A stretch of 64,000 nt of DNA, taken from assembly GCA_038239345.1 (NCBI GenBank), contig JBBSEX010000006.1, forward strand, positions 186,001 through 250,000, given 5' to 3'. Below the pieces are notes generated by a model. It was given only the letters and a program-made list of their open reading frames with translations. It made no database searches and was not told the origin of the DNA. The stretch is from JBBSEX01 sp038239345. GTDB lineage: Bacteria; Acidobacteriota; Terriglobia; Bryobacterales; Bryobacteraceae. A program made the translations under genes and the position numbers. Of this stretch, positions 1 through 8,355 are shown piece by piece. Positions within the stretch are counted from its first letter, which is position 1, and each line of letters opens with the position of its first letter.

Positions 1-1
1 T

Positions 2-646
2 TTACAAAATACGAACGCTTTGTTCTCCGATTCTAAGCTCGATCCCTCGATCGGCATCGAGGCGGCGGATGTCCAAGGTCTTCGCCGCCAGGGCACCGGG
101 CAATTCCTGCGCTACGGATTTCGGAACAAGAACGGCAAAGCGATCATCGCTTACTGGGTGGCCGCCCACAGTGTTCCGGGCGGCGCATTCGCTCCGCTAA
201 CGGTGGAGTTCAAGCTTACAAATTCAGGCATTCGCAATCCCGTGATGTTGGACATTGTCTCCGGTGAAGTTTCTCCGCTGCAATGGAAAGCGGGGACGAC
301 CGACACCATCGATAACCTGCCGCTGCGCGATAGTATCGTAGCAATCGCCGATGCCACTTACCTGGACTGGGCGATTCTTCCGGAGGCACCGAGCGGCCTT
401 TCGGCGAAGTCTTCCGGCACGGGGATATCGCTTGCCTGGAGCAATCATGGAGGCGAGGCAACGCAAGTGGCCATCGAGCGACGAAGCGGGAATACGGGCC
501 GCTGGGATCGTGTTGCCACAGAGCCAGTTGCGGCGGAGTTCGTGGACAATCGGGCACCCGCGGGTTCGGTGATCTGCTATCGCGTCCGGGCTTTGAATAA
601 AGCCGGAGAATCGAGCTATTCCAATGTAGTCCGAGTGACTCGTTGA
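2..646 (+). CDS. C-terminal part of a secreted protein with a fibronectin type III domain (5' truncated by window edge)
   Basis: The reading frame is open to the first base of the window, so only the C-terminal ~214 residues are present. The TTG at 20 is just an internal codon. The first ~125 residues form a beta-rich region (motif IAYWVAAHSVPGG) resembling the non-catalytic beta-sandwich that follows the barrel in glycoside hydrolases; this is a weak resemblance only. Residues from about 127 to the end fit a fibronectin type III fold: hydrophobic strands, then YRVRALNKAGES-SYSNVV, typical of the FnIII end. FnIII domains are common in exported carbohydrate-active enzymes, which is the likely setting. 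The catalytic part lies outside the window, so no activity is assigned. Its 3' end overlaps the convergent PepSY gene by 31 bases. Confidence 0.75.
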   Translation, partial: LQNTNALFSDSKLDPSIGIEAADVQGLRRQGTGQFLRYGFRNKNGKAIIAYWVAAHSVPGGAFAPLTVEFKLTNSGIRNPVMLDIVSGEVSPLQWKAGTTDTIDNLPLRDSIVAIADATYLDWAILPEAPSGLSAKSSGTGISLAWSNHGGEATQVAIERRSGNTGRWDRVATEPVAAEFVDNRAPAGSVICYRVRALNKAGESSYSNVVRVTR

Positions 647-1608
647 ACTCGTTTCCAAAATAGCAGCAGCCCCGTGATCGCCAGTAGGGGCATGGCGCAT
701 CCAGCGGCAGACCAGAGGAATTTCATGGCGAAGCCCCAGCGCGAGCCGAAGTGCAGGGGAGCGAATGCCGAGATCAACTTGTCACCGGCGGAACGATCGT
801 CACCGCGCCGCCATGTGGCTAAATACGTCCCCGTGGACTGGTCGAAGTATAAATAATCCATGGCGCGGGGATCGCCATTGCGAGCCATGAAGATCATCCA
901 GGTGGATTTCTCAGTCGCCGGGAAGGACACTCCGGTGAAGATCGACCGGGGCTCCATCGCCGAGGCCTTGGCGATCAACTCGCGCAACGTGGGACGCGGA
1001 CCAGCGGACGCAAGAGGCAGTTGAAATACCGGCGGAGCCTCCGACGTTACTGGCGAGATTCTGTTTACGGCCGCCGTGAACTCCGTGGGGAAGATGAAGT
1101 ACGTGCCGGAAAGCGCCCAGCAGAAGATCATTCCCAAGGTCCAGATCCCGATTCGGCCATGCAGTGATGAGCGGGCGCGGAGCCAGGTTAACAGGCCCGT
1201 GACGCAGAGGGATAGCAGCAGGATCGCGCCAATGCCGTTAGCGATGAGTCCAGCCTTGCCGCCCCATAAACGCAAGTGGAAGTTCGCGACCACTTCGAGC
1301 CAGGAACTGTTGGGCTTGATCTCACCCAGCACTTCGCCGGTAACGGGATTGGCGAACACGTAGAGGAACTGCTTGCCGCTGACGTAGGCCAGCATCGTAT
1401 GCAGGCGCGCGGTGGGCAAGTAGAGCGCGTCTAAACGGCTGCCCGGATAAGCATCGCGAATCTTGGCGGCTACCGTGGGAAGGTCGGCCCAGGGATGCGG
1501 AAATTCCGAGGTTCCGCGCAGCTTCGGATACATTAGCGTCTCCAGCTCATCGCGGAAGACAAGTATGGATCCGCTCAATCCCATGGCGGCGACATACAGG
1601 GCGAGCAC
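616..1608 (-). CDS. PepSY-associated TM helix domain membrane protein
   Basis: Inner-membrane protein of the PepSY_TM family (often called iron-regulated membrane protein, sometimes near siderophore receptors). It has an N-terminal membrane segment ending SGSILVFRDEL, a periplasmic PepSY-like region, two central hydrophobic helices (about residues 120-142 and 150-172) and a C-terminal helix (about 300-322). The first conventional start is GTG at 1608, which leaves the protein beginning inside helix 1. The upstream codons in the same frame read ASRHLIYQIHRWIGAV, matching the usual family N terminus (LHRWxG), and run to a stop at 1660-1662 without ATG, GTG or TTG. The true start is therefore probably a rare codon such as CTG near 1641. 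Substrate unknown. Confidence 0.85.
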   Translation of the reverse strand: MLALYVAAMGLSGSILVFRDELETLMYPKLRGTSEFPHPWADLPTVAAKIRDAYPGSRLDALYLPTARLHTMLAYVSGKQFLYVFANPVTGEVLGEIKPNSSWLEVVANFHLRLWGGKAGLIANGIGAILLLSLCVTGLLTWLRARSSLHGRIGIWTLGMIFCWALSGTYFIFPTEFTAAVNRISPVTSEAPPVFQLPLASAGPRPTLRELIAKASAMEPRSIFTGVSFPATEKSTWMIFMARNGDPRAMDYLYFDQSTGTYLATWRRGDDRSAGDKLISAFAPLHFGSRWGFAMKFLWSAAGCAMPLLAITGLLLFWKRVQRVTRTTLE

Positions 1609-1672
1609 CGCCCCAATCCAGCGATGGATTTGATAAATCAGATGGCGGCTCGCGTTAAACTAAGAGCATCGG

Positions 1673-1918
1673 ATGCGTCTCTGGTTTTATCTGCCTCTGG
1701 TTCCCGTCGCCCTCGCTTTCGGCTACTGGTTTGTTCTGTTCGCAATCGCTGCTACCCATCGCCGGGATGCGGAACTGTGCCGTAAGTGTGGGCTTTCGAA
1801 GGTCCGCCCGTCGTGGCCGGGCAGCAAACTGGACAAGATCGTGGCTCTGCTGGGATTCGCGCCGTATCGCTGTGCCGGATGCCGCTCGCGCTTCTATGGA
1901 TTTCGTCATCTGTTCTAA
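1673..1918 (+). CDS. Small membrane-anchored zinc-ribbon protein
   Basis: An 81-residue protein starting at ATG 1673, divergent from the PepSY gene. Residues 3-28 form one hydrophobic membrane segment. The rest carries two CxxC knuckles (CRKC near 36-39, CAGC near 68-71) about 30 residues apart, with Arg-rich and aromatic residues around them, a layout that fits a treble-clef or zinc-ribbon fold on the cytoplasmic face. It ends FYGFRHLF. I recognise similar short proteins in Acidobacteria but know no function. Zinc binding is inferred from the cysteine spacing. Confidence 0.65.
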   Translation: MRLWFYLPLVPVALAFGYWFVLFAIAATHRRDAELCRKCGLSKVRPSWPGSKLDKIVALLGFAPYRCAGCRSRFYGFRHLF

Positions 1919-1926
1919 GCGCAACG

Positions 1927-2760
1927 TTATTTCCTTTCGGCGGCTAATTGATCGAGGTACTCTTTCTCCGATTCAGCGACGAATCGTTTATAGCCCGCGG
2001 GATCGATAAACGGGTTTGGCTTGTCGCCGTTCTTCAGCCGTTCGTACTTGGCGATCATGCCGTAATAGACTCCGTGCGCGCCGAGGAAAACATCACATGG
2101 TAGAGCGTGGAGAATCTTCCAGGTTTTCGCGTAATCGGCGGCGATGGCCGGATACTTCGGTTCGTTGGTTAAGATGACGCCGGGATTGATGCTTGTGCCA
2201 CCGACGAAGACGACGTTATACTTCCGGCCCCCATCGGCAACGATCATCGTCCAGGTGGTGCAACCTTTGGTATGGCCGGGCGTGATGTGGGCGACGAGGG
2301 TGACACCTCCTAACTCGACCGTGTCTCCCTCTTTAACTTGGCGGTCAACCTTCACGGGCTTCCAGGACATCCTGCCTTCGAAGTGAAAGTCGCCTTTGCC
2401 GCCGCCTTCCATCACCGCCGTGTCGCCTTCGCTGACGACGATTTGCGCTCCGGTGGCCTCTTTAATTTCGGCGGCGCCGCCAACGTGATCTTCATGCGCC
2501 TGACCATTCAAGACGATCTTGATGTCTTCGAAACGGAAGCCCAGTTTCGCGATGCCCTGGCGAATGATGGGGACGGTACGGGCGAATCCGGGATTGATCA
2601 GGATGTTGCCTTTCGGCGTGGTGATCAAGTAAGAGGTAATGTCGCTCTCGCCGACATAGTAAATGTTGCCGATGATGCGATAGGCGGGGAAGCGCGGGTC
2701 CTCTTTGCCTTGGGCGAAGAGCGTGAGGGGGAGAAGAAGCAATGGTAAGTAACGGGTCAT
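1927..2760 (-). CDS. Secreted MBL-fold hydrolase resembling subclass B3 metallo-beta-lactamases, GOB-like Gln ligand
   Basis: A 277-residue exported protein with a signal peptide (MTRYLPLLLLPLTLFAQ). The metal-binding motif is NGQAHEDHVGG at 85-95, so the usual first histidine is Gln87, followed by His89, Asp91 and His92. His162 (PGHTKG) and His228 (LGAHG) supply the other ligands. The spacing and the PGHTxGC and DVFLGAHG blocks are those of subclass B3 enzymes. The Gln in place of His116 is known from GOB-type enzymes, which remain active beta-lactamases. Whether this one cleaves beta-lactams or another ester/lactone cannot be told from sequence. It lies 3 bases downstream of recJ on the same strand and may be co-transcribed. 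Confidence 0.85.
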   Translation of the reverse strand: MTRYLPLLLLPLTLFAQGKEDPRFPAYRIIGNIYYVGESDITSYLITTPKGNILINPGFARTVPIIRQGIAKLGFRFEDIKIVLNGQAHEDHVGGAAEIKEATGAQIVVSEGDTAVMEGGGKGDFHFEGRMSWKPVKVDRQVKEGDTVELGGVTLVAHITPGHTKGCTTWTMIVADGGRKYNVVFVGGTSINPGVILTNEPKYPAIAADYAKTWKILHALPCDVFLGAHGVYYGMIAKYERLKNGDKPNPFIDPAGYKRFVAESEKEYLDQLAAERK

Positions 2761-2763
2761 ATG

Positions 2764-4512
2764 TTAAGTTGCGGGCCGGACATCGCGCAGCACGGCGCAC
2801 CACGGGGAATAGCCGCGATTGGCGGAATAAGCGTCGTCTTCCAGATTGATGGCGACGTCGACATGAGCGCCGCGTTCGAACTCGGCGATGCGGCCAGCAA
2901 AATTCCAGGCTTTCAGGCGCAGGTTGCGTCCACCTTGGCGGAGGCGAACGATGAGGTGCTTTTCTTTCCACAGTTCCGGCGGGGCGGCGACTTCGGCGTC
3001 GTGAACGGCGAACAGCGGCGTGGGGTTCCCCATACCAAAAGGCGCGAGCGAGAGAACCTCGGCGACGGCTTCATCGGTGGCCTCGCTGAGATCGAGGGCG
3101 GAGTCGAGTTCGAGAGTAGGACTAAAGTCGGCGACAGTGAGACGCGACGAGGCATAGAGATTGAGGCTCTCGCGAAAGTCCGCGACAAGCGCGGTACGCA
3201 TGCCCAACCCCGCGGCCTGGCGGTGTCCGCCGAAGCGCAGGAACAAATGGCTCATCGATTCCAGAGCTTCCAAAAGATGAAACGCGGCGATGCTGCGGCC
3301 CGAGCCTTGCGCTTCGCCATTCTCTTCACTGAGGACGAAGACGGGCCGATGGAAGCGTTCGACGAGGCGGCTGGCGACGATACCGACAACGCCGCGATGC
3401 CAATCCTTACCAGAGAAGACGAGAGCCGAATGATTGTCGGTGACGGGCGTTGTTACGCATTCTTCGAGGACGCGGCGAACGATATCGGCTTCAGTCTGTT
3501 GGCGCGTTGTATTCAGATCATGCAACTGGGTGGCGATGGCGTGGGCGCGAGCGGCATCGGCGGTGAGCAGCAACTCAATCACGGCGGCGGCATCGTCCAT
3601 GCGTCCGGCGGCGTTCAGGCGAGGGCCGATGCGAAAGCCAACCTGGCCGGCGGTCAACGGTTCCCCGGGATTGAGCCCGGCAACTTCGATCAGGGCGCGC
3701 AGGCCGGGGTTACGAACGTCGCGCAAACCTTCGAGCCCCAACTTGACGATGATGCGATTCTCACCGGTAAGGGGAACAACATCGGCGACGGTGGCAATGG
3801 CGGCGAGTTTGAGGAACGACTCGACCATGCGCTGTTGCTTTTCGGGGGTCCATCCAAGGCGGCTGAAGAGTGCCTGCAACAGCTTGAAGACGACGCCCGC
3901 GCCGCATAGATTTTTCTCCGGATAGTGGCAATCGGGGCGATTGGGGTTGAGGACGGCGAGGGCCGGCGGCAGTTCCGATTCGGGCAAGTGATGATCAGTG
4001 ACGATGACGTCGATACCCAATTGATTGGCGTGGCGAACGACATCGCCGGCGCGGATGCCGGTATCGACGCTGACGATCAAGTGCACGCCGTCGCGGGCGG
4101 CCTGCTCAATGACTTCGGGCTTCATGCCGTAGCCTTCCTTCAGGCGATGGGGGATGTGAAAAGCGGCGCTGCCGCCGGCGATCTCAATGCCCTTTTTGAG
4201 CATGACGACGGAGCTGGTGCCATCGACATCGTAATCGCCATAGAGGAGGATGCTTTCCTTGCGGGCGATGGCGGCGACTATACGATCGACGGCGGTTGCC
4301 ATGCCGGCGAGCAATAGCGGGTCATGCAGCTGATCGAGTGAAGGCTGAAGGAATTGCGCGGCTTGTTGGGGGTTCCTGATATTGCGATTCCACAAGACGC
4401 GGGCCGCGGGCTGGCGGATGCCGAGGGAGGCGGCGAACAAGGCGATTTCACGCGAGGCGGGTTGTGGAATCAGCCAACGGGCGGGTTTAGTTGCGGGAGA
4501 AGTAGCCGCCAA
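2764..4512 (-). CDS. recJ: Single-stranded-DNA-specific exonuclease RecJ
   Basis: 5'-3' single-strand exonuclease of recombination and mismatch repair. The DHH domain shows DYDVDG (93-98), VSVDTG and the DHH triad (173-175), plus GPRLNAAGRM. The C-terminal DHHA1 part has FGGHRQAAG, and an OB-like region follows. The frame stays open far upstream through the preceding gene, but that part is low-complexity Ser/Pro shadow sequence. I place the start at TTG 4512, preceded by a GAAGAAGG ribosome site five bases away, giving 582 residues, close to the 577 of E. coli RecJ. The start overlaps the end of the upstream 166-aa gene by 26 bases, suggesting translational coupling. Confidence 0.93.
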   Translation of the reverse strand: MAATSPATKPARWLIPQPASREIALFAASLGIRQPAARVLWNRNIRNPQQAAQFLQPSLDQLHDPLLLAGMATAVDRIVAAIARKESILLYGDYDVDGTSSVVMLKKGIEIAGGSAAFHIPHRLKEGYGMKPEVIEQAARDGVHLIVSVDTGIRAGDVVRHANQLGIDVIVTDHHLPESELPPALAVLNPNRPDCHYPEKNLCGAGVVFKLLQALFSRLGWTPEKQQRMVESFLKLAAIATVADVVPLTGENRIIVKLGLEGLRDVRNPGLRALIEVAGLNPGEPLTAGQVGFRIGPRLNAAGRMDDAAAVIELLLTADAARAHAIATQLHDLNTTRQQTEADIVRRVLEECVTTPVTDNHSALVFSGKDWHRGVVGIVASRLVERFHRPVFVLSEENGEAQGSGRSIAAFHLLEALESMSHLFLRFGGHRQAAGLGMRTALVADFRESLNLYASSRLTVADFSPTLELDSALDLSEATDEAVAEVLSLAPFGMGNPTPLFAVHDAEVAAPPELWKEKHLIVRLRQGGRNLRLKAWNFAGRIAEFERGAHVDVAINLEDDAYSANRGYSPWCAVLRDVRPAT

Positions 4513-4987
4513 TGGGACCTTCTTCGTCAGCCTCGTTACCAGGCTCGTCGAGGAGTTCGGAGTCGATGGTGGCGAGGATGTTAGAGAGTTCGTCGTACCA
4601 TTCGGTGCGCAGATCGAATGCGTAGACACGAGACTGGACATCGAAGGAGAGTTCGATGGCGCAGGTGAATCCGGCGTACTTACGAAGCTCACGCAGACGG
4701 CGGGCGATGCTGCGTTGTTCTTCGAGCGTAAGATCGGCATCCTTGACTGCATCGATTGCTTCATCGATGACACCGGCCGAGAATTCGCGGGAGTGAAAGA
4801 CGACGATCTTCACGTCGGTACGCTCAGCCGACTGGAGGAACATCTTGTAATCGGGGTACGATTCGCAATCCCAGAACACGGTTGGGCTGGGCTCCATGGC
4901 GCGGGATTGGCCGTGAAAGACCACGAAGCCGCGCTCAATAAGATGCTTTAGGATCTCGCCCTTCAGTTCGTCAAGGTTTTGTTTCAT
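4487..4987 (-). CDS. Conserved-looking protein of unknown function between E1 and recJ
   Basis: A 166-residue soluble, acidic protein with no signal peptide or membrane segment. The start is ATG 4987 (MKQNLDEL); an in-frame GTG two codons earlier is an alternative. The larger frame to 5200 overlaps the E1 gene and looks like shadow sequence. The protein starts 13 bases after the E1 stop and overlaps the recJ start, so the three genes probably form one transcript. It has an alternating hydrophobic N-terminal half (VVFHGQ, VFWDC, IVVFHSREF) that suggests an alpha/beta domain, a helical middle (LTLEEQRSIARRLRELR), and a tail rich in Glu/Asp. I do not recognise the family. Confidence 0.8.
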   Translation of the reverse strand: MKQNLDELKGEILKHLIERGFVVFHGQSRAMEPSPTVFWDCESYPDYKMFLQSAERTDVKIVVFHSREFSAGVIDEAIDAVKDADLTLEEQRSIARRLRELRKYAGFTCAIELSFDVQSRVYAFDLRTEWYDELSNILATIDSELLDEPGNEADEEGPIGGYFSRN

Positions 4988-5000
4988 TTTCACTGTGCTG

Positions 5001-7103
5001 TTAATAACCGATGAGCCGGTCTGCTTCCTTAACCAGGGTATCCACTTGCGGGAGGATTTCATTCTCGAGTTGAGGATGATAGCCGACCCAGGTATCGAGG
5101 GCGGCGACGCGGCCGACGGGGGCATCGAGATGATCGAAGAGTTCATTGGCGACGCGAGCGGCGAGCTCTGCGCCGTAACCCCACGACAGGCAATCTTCAT
5201 GGGCGATCAGCAGGCGGTTGGTCTTCTTCACGGATAGCGCGATGGTGTCCCAATCATAGGGGGCGAGCGAGCGGAGATCGATCACTTCGATGGAGAGATC
5301 GGGGTCGCGCTGTTCGAGGAGCAGGGCGGCCTGCATGGATTTCTGAACGAGCGCGCCATAGCAAAGGATGGTGAGATGATTGCCGGGCTTGAGGATTTTC
5401 GCCTTGCCGAAGGGCACCATGTAATTCGGGCCGGGATGGGGCGAGCGATTGTAGGGTTCGCGATAGAGACGCTTGTGCTCAAGGAAGAGCACGGGATCGT
5501 CACAACGAATGGCGGTGCGCAGAAGGCCGCAAGCATCGAGGGCGTTCGATGGCATAACGACGCGCAGGCCGGGGATATGAGCGAAGATGGATTCCCCGCA
5601 CTGGCTGTGATAAATCGCGCCACCGTTGAGATAACCGCCGATGGCAACGCGAATGACCATGGGGGCGGCGAACCCATTATTCGATCGCCAGCGCATGGTG
5701 GCGAGTTCATCGCGAATCTGCATCATCGCGGGCCAGATGTAATCGAAGAACTGAATTTCGGGAACGGGCTTGAGGCCGCGAATGGACATGCCGATGGAAC
5801 GTCCGACGATGGCGGCTTCGGCGATGGGGGTGTTGAAGACGCGCTCACTACCGAAATCTTTTTGGAGACCGGCGGTGGCTTTGAAGACGCCACCCTTACC
5901 CTTCACTTCCTTAAGATTTTCCTGACGGCTGCAATCGGCGACATCTTCGCCGAAGAGCACGATGCGCGGATTGCGGCGCATCTCTTCGTTCAAAGTGAGA
6001 TTGATTTCGTCGACCATGGTGCGCGGGTCGCCCTGCATCTGGGCGGGGGTATCGAAATCGGGCGAAGTGGGATCGACGGTTTCCGAATACAGAGCATGAA
6101 AGGCCGAACCCTTGGCTGGCGGCGCGGCTTTCAGTACCCGATCGGTGGCGTCTTGAATCTCCAGGTCGATCTCATGCACCATGCGTTTCAGGGCATGGGG
6201 ATCGAGGATGCCTTCGGCTACGAGCCATTCGGGAAATCTGACAAGCGGATCGCGAGCGGCTTCCGATTCCCGCTCGGCGGCGGTCTTATAAAGACGCTCA
6301 TCGTCGGACAGGGAGTGCGAATAGGGGCGAGTGACAGTGGCGCGGACGAGTGCCGGACCCTTCCGTTGCCGGCAATGGGCAATGGCATCGCGCATCACTT
6401 CATAGGAAGAAACAAAATCGCCGCCATCGACGTTGCGAATGTAGAGGCCGGGAAATCCACTGACGATTTTGGTGATGTCGCCGCCGGGAGTCTGCGCTTC
6501 CACAGGCACTGAAATGGCGTAGCCGTTATCCTGCACGAGAAACAGCAGGGGGAGATTTTCAAGAACGGCGGCGTTCATCGCTTCCCAGAATTCACCCTCG
6601 CTGGTGGCGCCGTCGCCGGTGGTGACGATGGTAATGGCATCGGACCCGGGATCGAGAATGCGCGAAGCGTGGGCGGTACCGACGGCTTGCAAAAACTGGG
6701 TGCCGGTGGGGGAAGATCCGGAAACGATATGGAGTTGCGGAGAGCCCCAATGGGAGGGCATCTGGCGGCCGCCGGAGGAAGGGTCTGCTTCAGCCCCTAC
6801 GGCTTGCAGCAGCATGTCTTCGGGGGTGACGCCGAGGGCGAGGCAAATGGCGCGATCGCGGTAATAAAAATAGAACCAGTCATGTCCGGGTTGAAGAAGA
6901 AACCCCGTTGCGGTTTGAATGGCCTCATGGCCGGCGCCGCTGATCTGGAAAAAGATTCGATTCTGGCGCTTGAGCAGAATTTCTCTATCGTCGAGCCGCC
7001 GGGAAGTGTACATGACACGGAACGCGCGGATCAGATCGTCATGTTCCAGCCTGGTTGGGTGGACACGGAGATCGTCGCTGGTGTTTGTGCTGGTGAGCAT
7101 CAT
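5001..7103 (-). CDS. 2-oxoacid dehydrogenase E1 component, alpha and beta subunits fused
   Basis: Thiamine-diphosphate enzyme that decarboxylates a 2-oxoacid (branched-chain or pyruvate) and passes the acyl group to a lipoyl E2. Residues 1-340 are the alpha part with the ThDP motif GDGATSE (163-169) ending at Asn193, and the HW-containing block GGRQMPSHWG (111-120). A linker near 340-365 joins the beta part (GEDVADC, NTPIAEAAIVG, DLRSLAPYDWDT). The two chains are separate genes in most bacteria; single-chain forms of about 700 residues also exist. No E2 or E3 gene lies in this window, so its partners must be elsewhere. Substrate between branched-chain and pyruvate types is not resolved. Confidence 0.92.
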   Translation of the reverse strand: MMLTSTNTSDDLRVHPTRLEHDDLIRAFRVMYTSRRLDDREILLKRQNRIFFQISGAGHEAIQTATGFLLQPGHDWFYFYYRDRAICLALGVTPEDMLLQAVGAEADPSSGGRQMPSHWGSPQLHIVSGSSPTGTQFLQAVGTAHASRILDPGSDAITIVTTGDGATSEGEFWEAMNAAVLENLPLLFLVQDNGYAISVPVEAQTPGGDITKIVSGFPGLYIRNVDGGDFVSSYEVMRDAIAHCRQRKGPALVRATVTRPYSHSLSDDERLYKTAAERESEAARDPLVRFPEWLVAEGILDPHALKRMVHEIDLEIQDATDRVLKAAPPAKGSAFHALYSETVDPTSPDFDTPAQMQGDPRTMVDEINLTLNEEMRRNPRIVLFGEDVADCSRQENLKEVKGKGGVFKATAGLQKDFGSERVFNTPIAEAAIVGRSIGMSIRGLKPVPEIQFFDYIWPAMMQIRDELATMRWRSNNGFAAPMVIRVAIGGYLNGGAIYHSQCGESIFAHIPGLRVVMPSNALDACGLLRTAIRCDDPVLFLEHKRLYREPYNRSPHPGPNYMVPFGKAKILKPGNHLTILCYGALVQKSMQAALLLEQRDPDLSIEVIDLRSLAPYDWDTIALSVKKTNRLLIAHEDCLSWGYGAELAARVANELFDHLDAPVGRVAALDTWVGYHPQLENEILPQVDTLVKEADRLIGY

Positions 7104-7173
7104 CAGAAGGTGTTCAGTCTCCCTAATGAGTTTACAGGTCTGTGACGGACTCGGCTAGTCGCGATTAAATTTT

Positions 7174-7857
7174 TTACACCGACTCCTTTTGGAGGTGGGA
7201 TTTAGGGTGGGGGTGAGCGGAAGGGTTTTGGGTGTCGATGCCTGGATTGGTAGGTTTGCCGGCGGCAGTTCGATGAAGCGGTGGCGCGGTTTCAATGGGT
7301 ATTTCGGGAGAGTTGGCCGATGCGGCGCGATGTTGGGGAACGAAGCCAATTTTGGTGGGGCTTTCGTGGCGATGACGGTCGTTCTGCGCTTTGCGAAGGG
7401 CTTCTAGGGCGCGGTAATACGAACGTTCCGTGGCGGCGAGATAGCGGAGAAAGCGGTCAAGGTTCGAACCATCCTCGGCGCAGAGATAGACGGCGATGGC
7501 TTCGTCTTCACGGCCTGGGGGGAGCGAAGCCAATTTCATTTGCTTTTGGAGGCCACGAATTCCGTTGTCGAGGATGCCGGTTTCGGCGGCGGTGGCGCGC
7601 ATCATCCGCCAGCAGGACTGGGCGAGTTTATCGACAAGCATGCGTTCGTGAAGATTAGCGGGCTGGTTAGATTGGAGGAGTTCTTCGCGCAGGGTGGTGT
7701 AATCGGCGGCGTTCTCGTGGGGGAGCACGAGCGAGTCGGCGGCCATTCCGTGCTGGAGGCTGTTGAAACGAGAGATTGCTTTGCCTTCGGTGGTGCGAGG
7801 GCCGGTACTTTTTTGAGAATTGAGCCGGTTTGCGGCGATTTGAGGTTGCGTTGCCAT
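7174..7857 (-). CDS. Hypothetical protein with STGPRTxEGKxxSRxN-HG N-terminal motif
   Basis: A 227-residue soluble protein. The N terminus (NRLNSQKSTGPRTTEGKA, then SRFNSLQHGMAA) matches a motif that recurs in Acidobacteria and Planctomycetes proteins of unknown function, often dispersed in many copies per genome. The middle is helical (LHERMLVDKLAQSCWRMMRA; DRFLRYLAATERSYYRALEALRKAQ). The last ~55 residues are Pro/His/Thr-rich and encoded by G-rich DNA on the plus strand, so the C terminus is low-complexity and may be poorly conserved. No catalytic motif is evident. Confidence 0.65.
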   Translation of the reverse strand: MATQPQIAANRLNSQKSTGPRTTEGKAISRFNSLQHGMAADSLVLPHENAADYTTLREELLQSNQPANLHERMLVDKLAQSCWRMMRATAAETGILDNGIRGLQKQMKLASLPPGREDEAIAVYLCAEDGSNLDRFLRYLAATERSYYRALEALRKAQNDRHRHESPTKIGFVPQHRAASANSPEIPIETAPPLHRTAAGKPTNPGIDTQNPSAHPHPKSHLQKESV

Positions 7858-7876
7858 GGCGGCTTCACTTTACAGG

Positions 7877-7973
7877 GTGGGGTGTGGGTTGGTTGGGGGT
7901 GGGGGCGGGATGTTGTTGGGTTGATGGGGGATGGATGGGGGTGGGGGTTGTGACTGGGGGTTGGGATGGGGGC
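7877..7973 (+). repeat. G-run-rich low-complexity tract (quadruplex-prone)
   Basis: Twelve runs of three to five G separated by mostly short loops occur in 97 bases on the plus strand, an arrangement that satisfies intramolecular G-quadruplex patterns several times over. It lies directly upstream of the start codon (7857) of the minus-strand hypothetical gene, so the G-rich strand is that gene's template strand. Confidence 0.75.
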
Positions 7974-8010
7974 GAAATGGGATTGGCTGAGGGTTGTGGG
8001 CAGGAAACAT

Positions 8011-8355
8011 TTATTCATGGGTTGGTGTCAAATAGAGACAGCTGTTTCGGTTGCGAATACGCTCGGAGGATTTCGCGCGATTTGCCATGGAAACGATATT
8101 GCGTCTTTTGAAAATACGGTAGGCATCCCGATTTAGCAGCGCCCTGGCTCTTCGTCTACGTCCCACTGTAGGGCCGTCCTTGATCCACGCTGCGCGACTC
8201 GCGCGGTCTTTGTCGCTCTCATAAAAAGGGATCTCGCGTCTTCTCTTCAACAATCCTCTTTTCCCGTCGACAATTGCCTTGCTTCGCAGCGCGACCAGAG
8301 TGATGAATGGTGTCGCAATGAAGACCTGTTCAATAGACACCGACAACAACATCAC
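8011..8355 (-). CDS. Doubtful hypothetical ORF, basic
   Basis: A 114-residue, very basic frame (RRRREIPF, GRRRRARALL, RIFKRR). The segment ALRSKAIVDGKRGLLK is paralleled by a similar segment (AERSKAIEHLKERI) on the same strand near 10340-10390, where the frame is broken by a stop. This suggests homologous, partly decayed sequence rather than chance. No ribosome site, domain or neighbour supports expression. Confidence 0.25.
   Translation of the reverse strand: MMLLSVSIEQVFIATPFITLVALRSKAIVDGKRGLLKRRREIPFYESDKDRASRAAWIKDGPTVGRRRRARALLNRDAYRIFKRRNIVSMANRAKSSERIRNRNSCLYLTPTHE
8271..8303 (+). repeat. Imperfect direct repeat, copy 1
   Basis: The 16-mer CAATTGCCTTGCTTCG at 8271-8286 recurs exactly at 10358-10373. 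The next 17 bases match at 12 positions, and similarity continues loosely for another ~20 bases. The two copies bracket the TonB_C gene at a distance of about 2.1 kb. Confidence 0.7.

Noticed and set aside
2761..4317. Long plus-strand frames opposite recJ (2761-3909, 3925-4317)
   Set aside because: They are Asp/Glu/Gly-rich mirror frames of recJ with no family resemblance; recJ motifs on the minus strand are unambiguous.
5376..6512. 378-residue plus-strand frame inside the E1 gene
   Set aside because: It is the antisense of the E1 coding region, has no recognised domain, and its composition follows that of the complementary strand.
7441..7470. GGTTCGAACC-like sequence suggestive of a tRNA T-arm
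   Set aside because: It lies inside the 7174-7857 coding region, and no acceptor stem, D-arm or anticodon arm could be placed around it.
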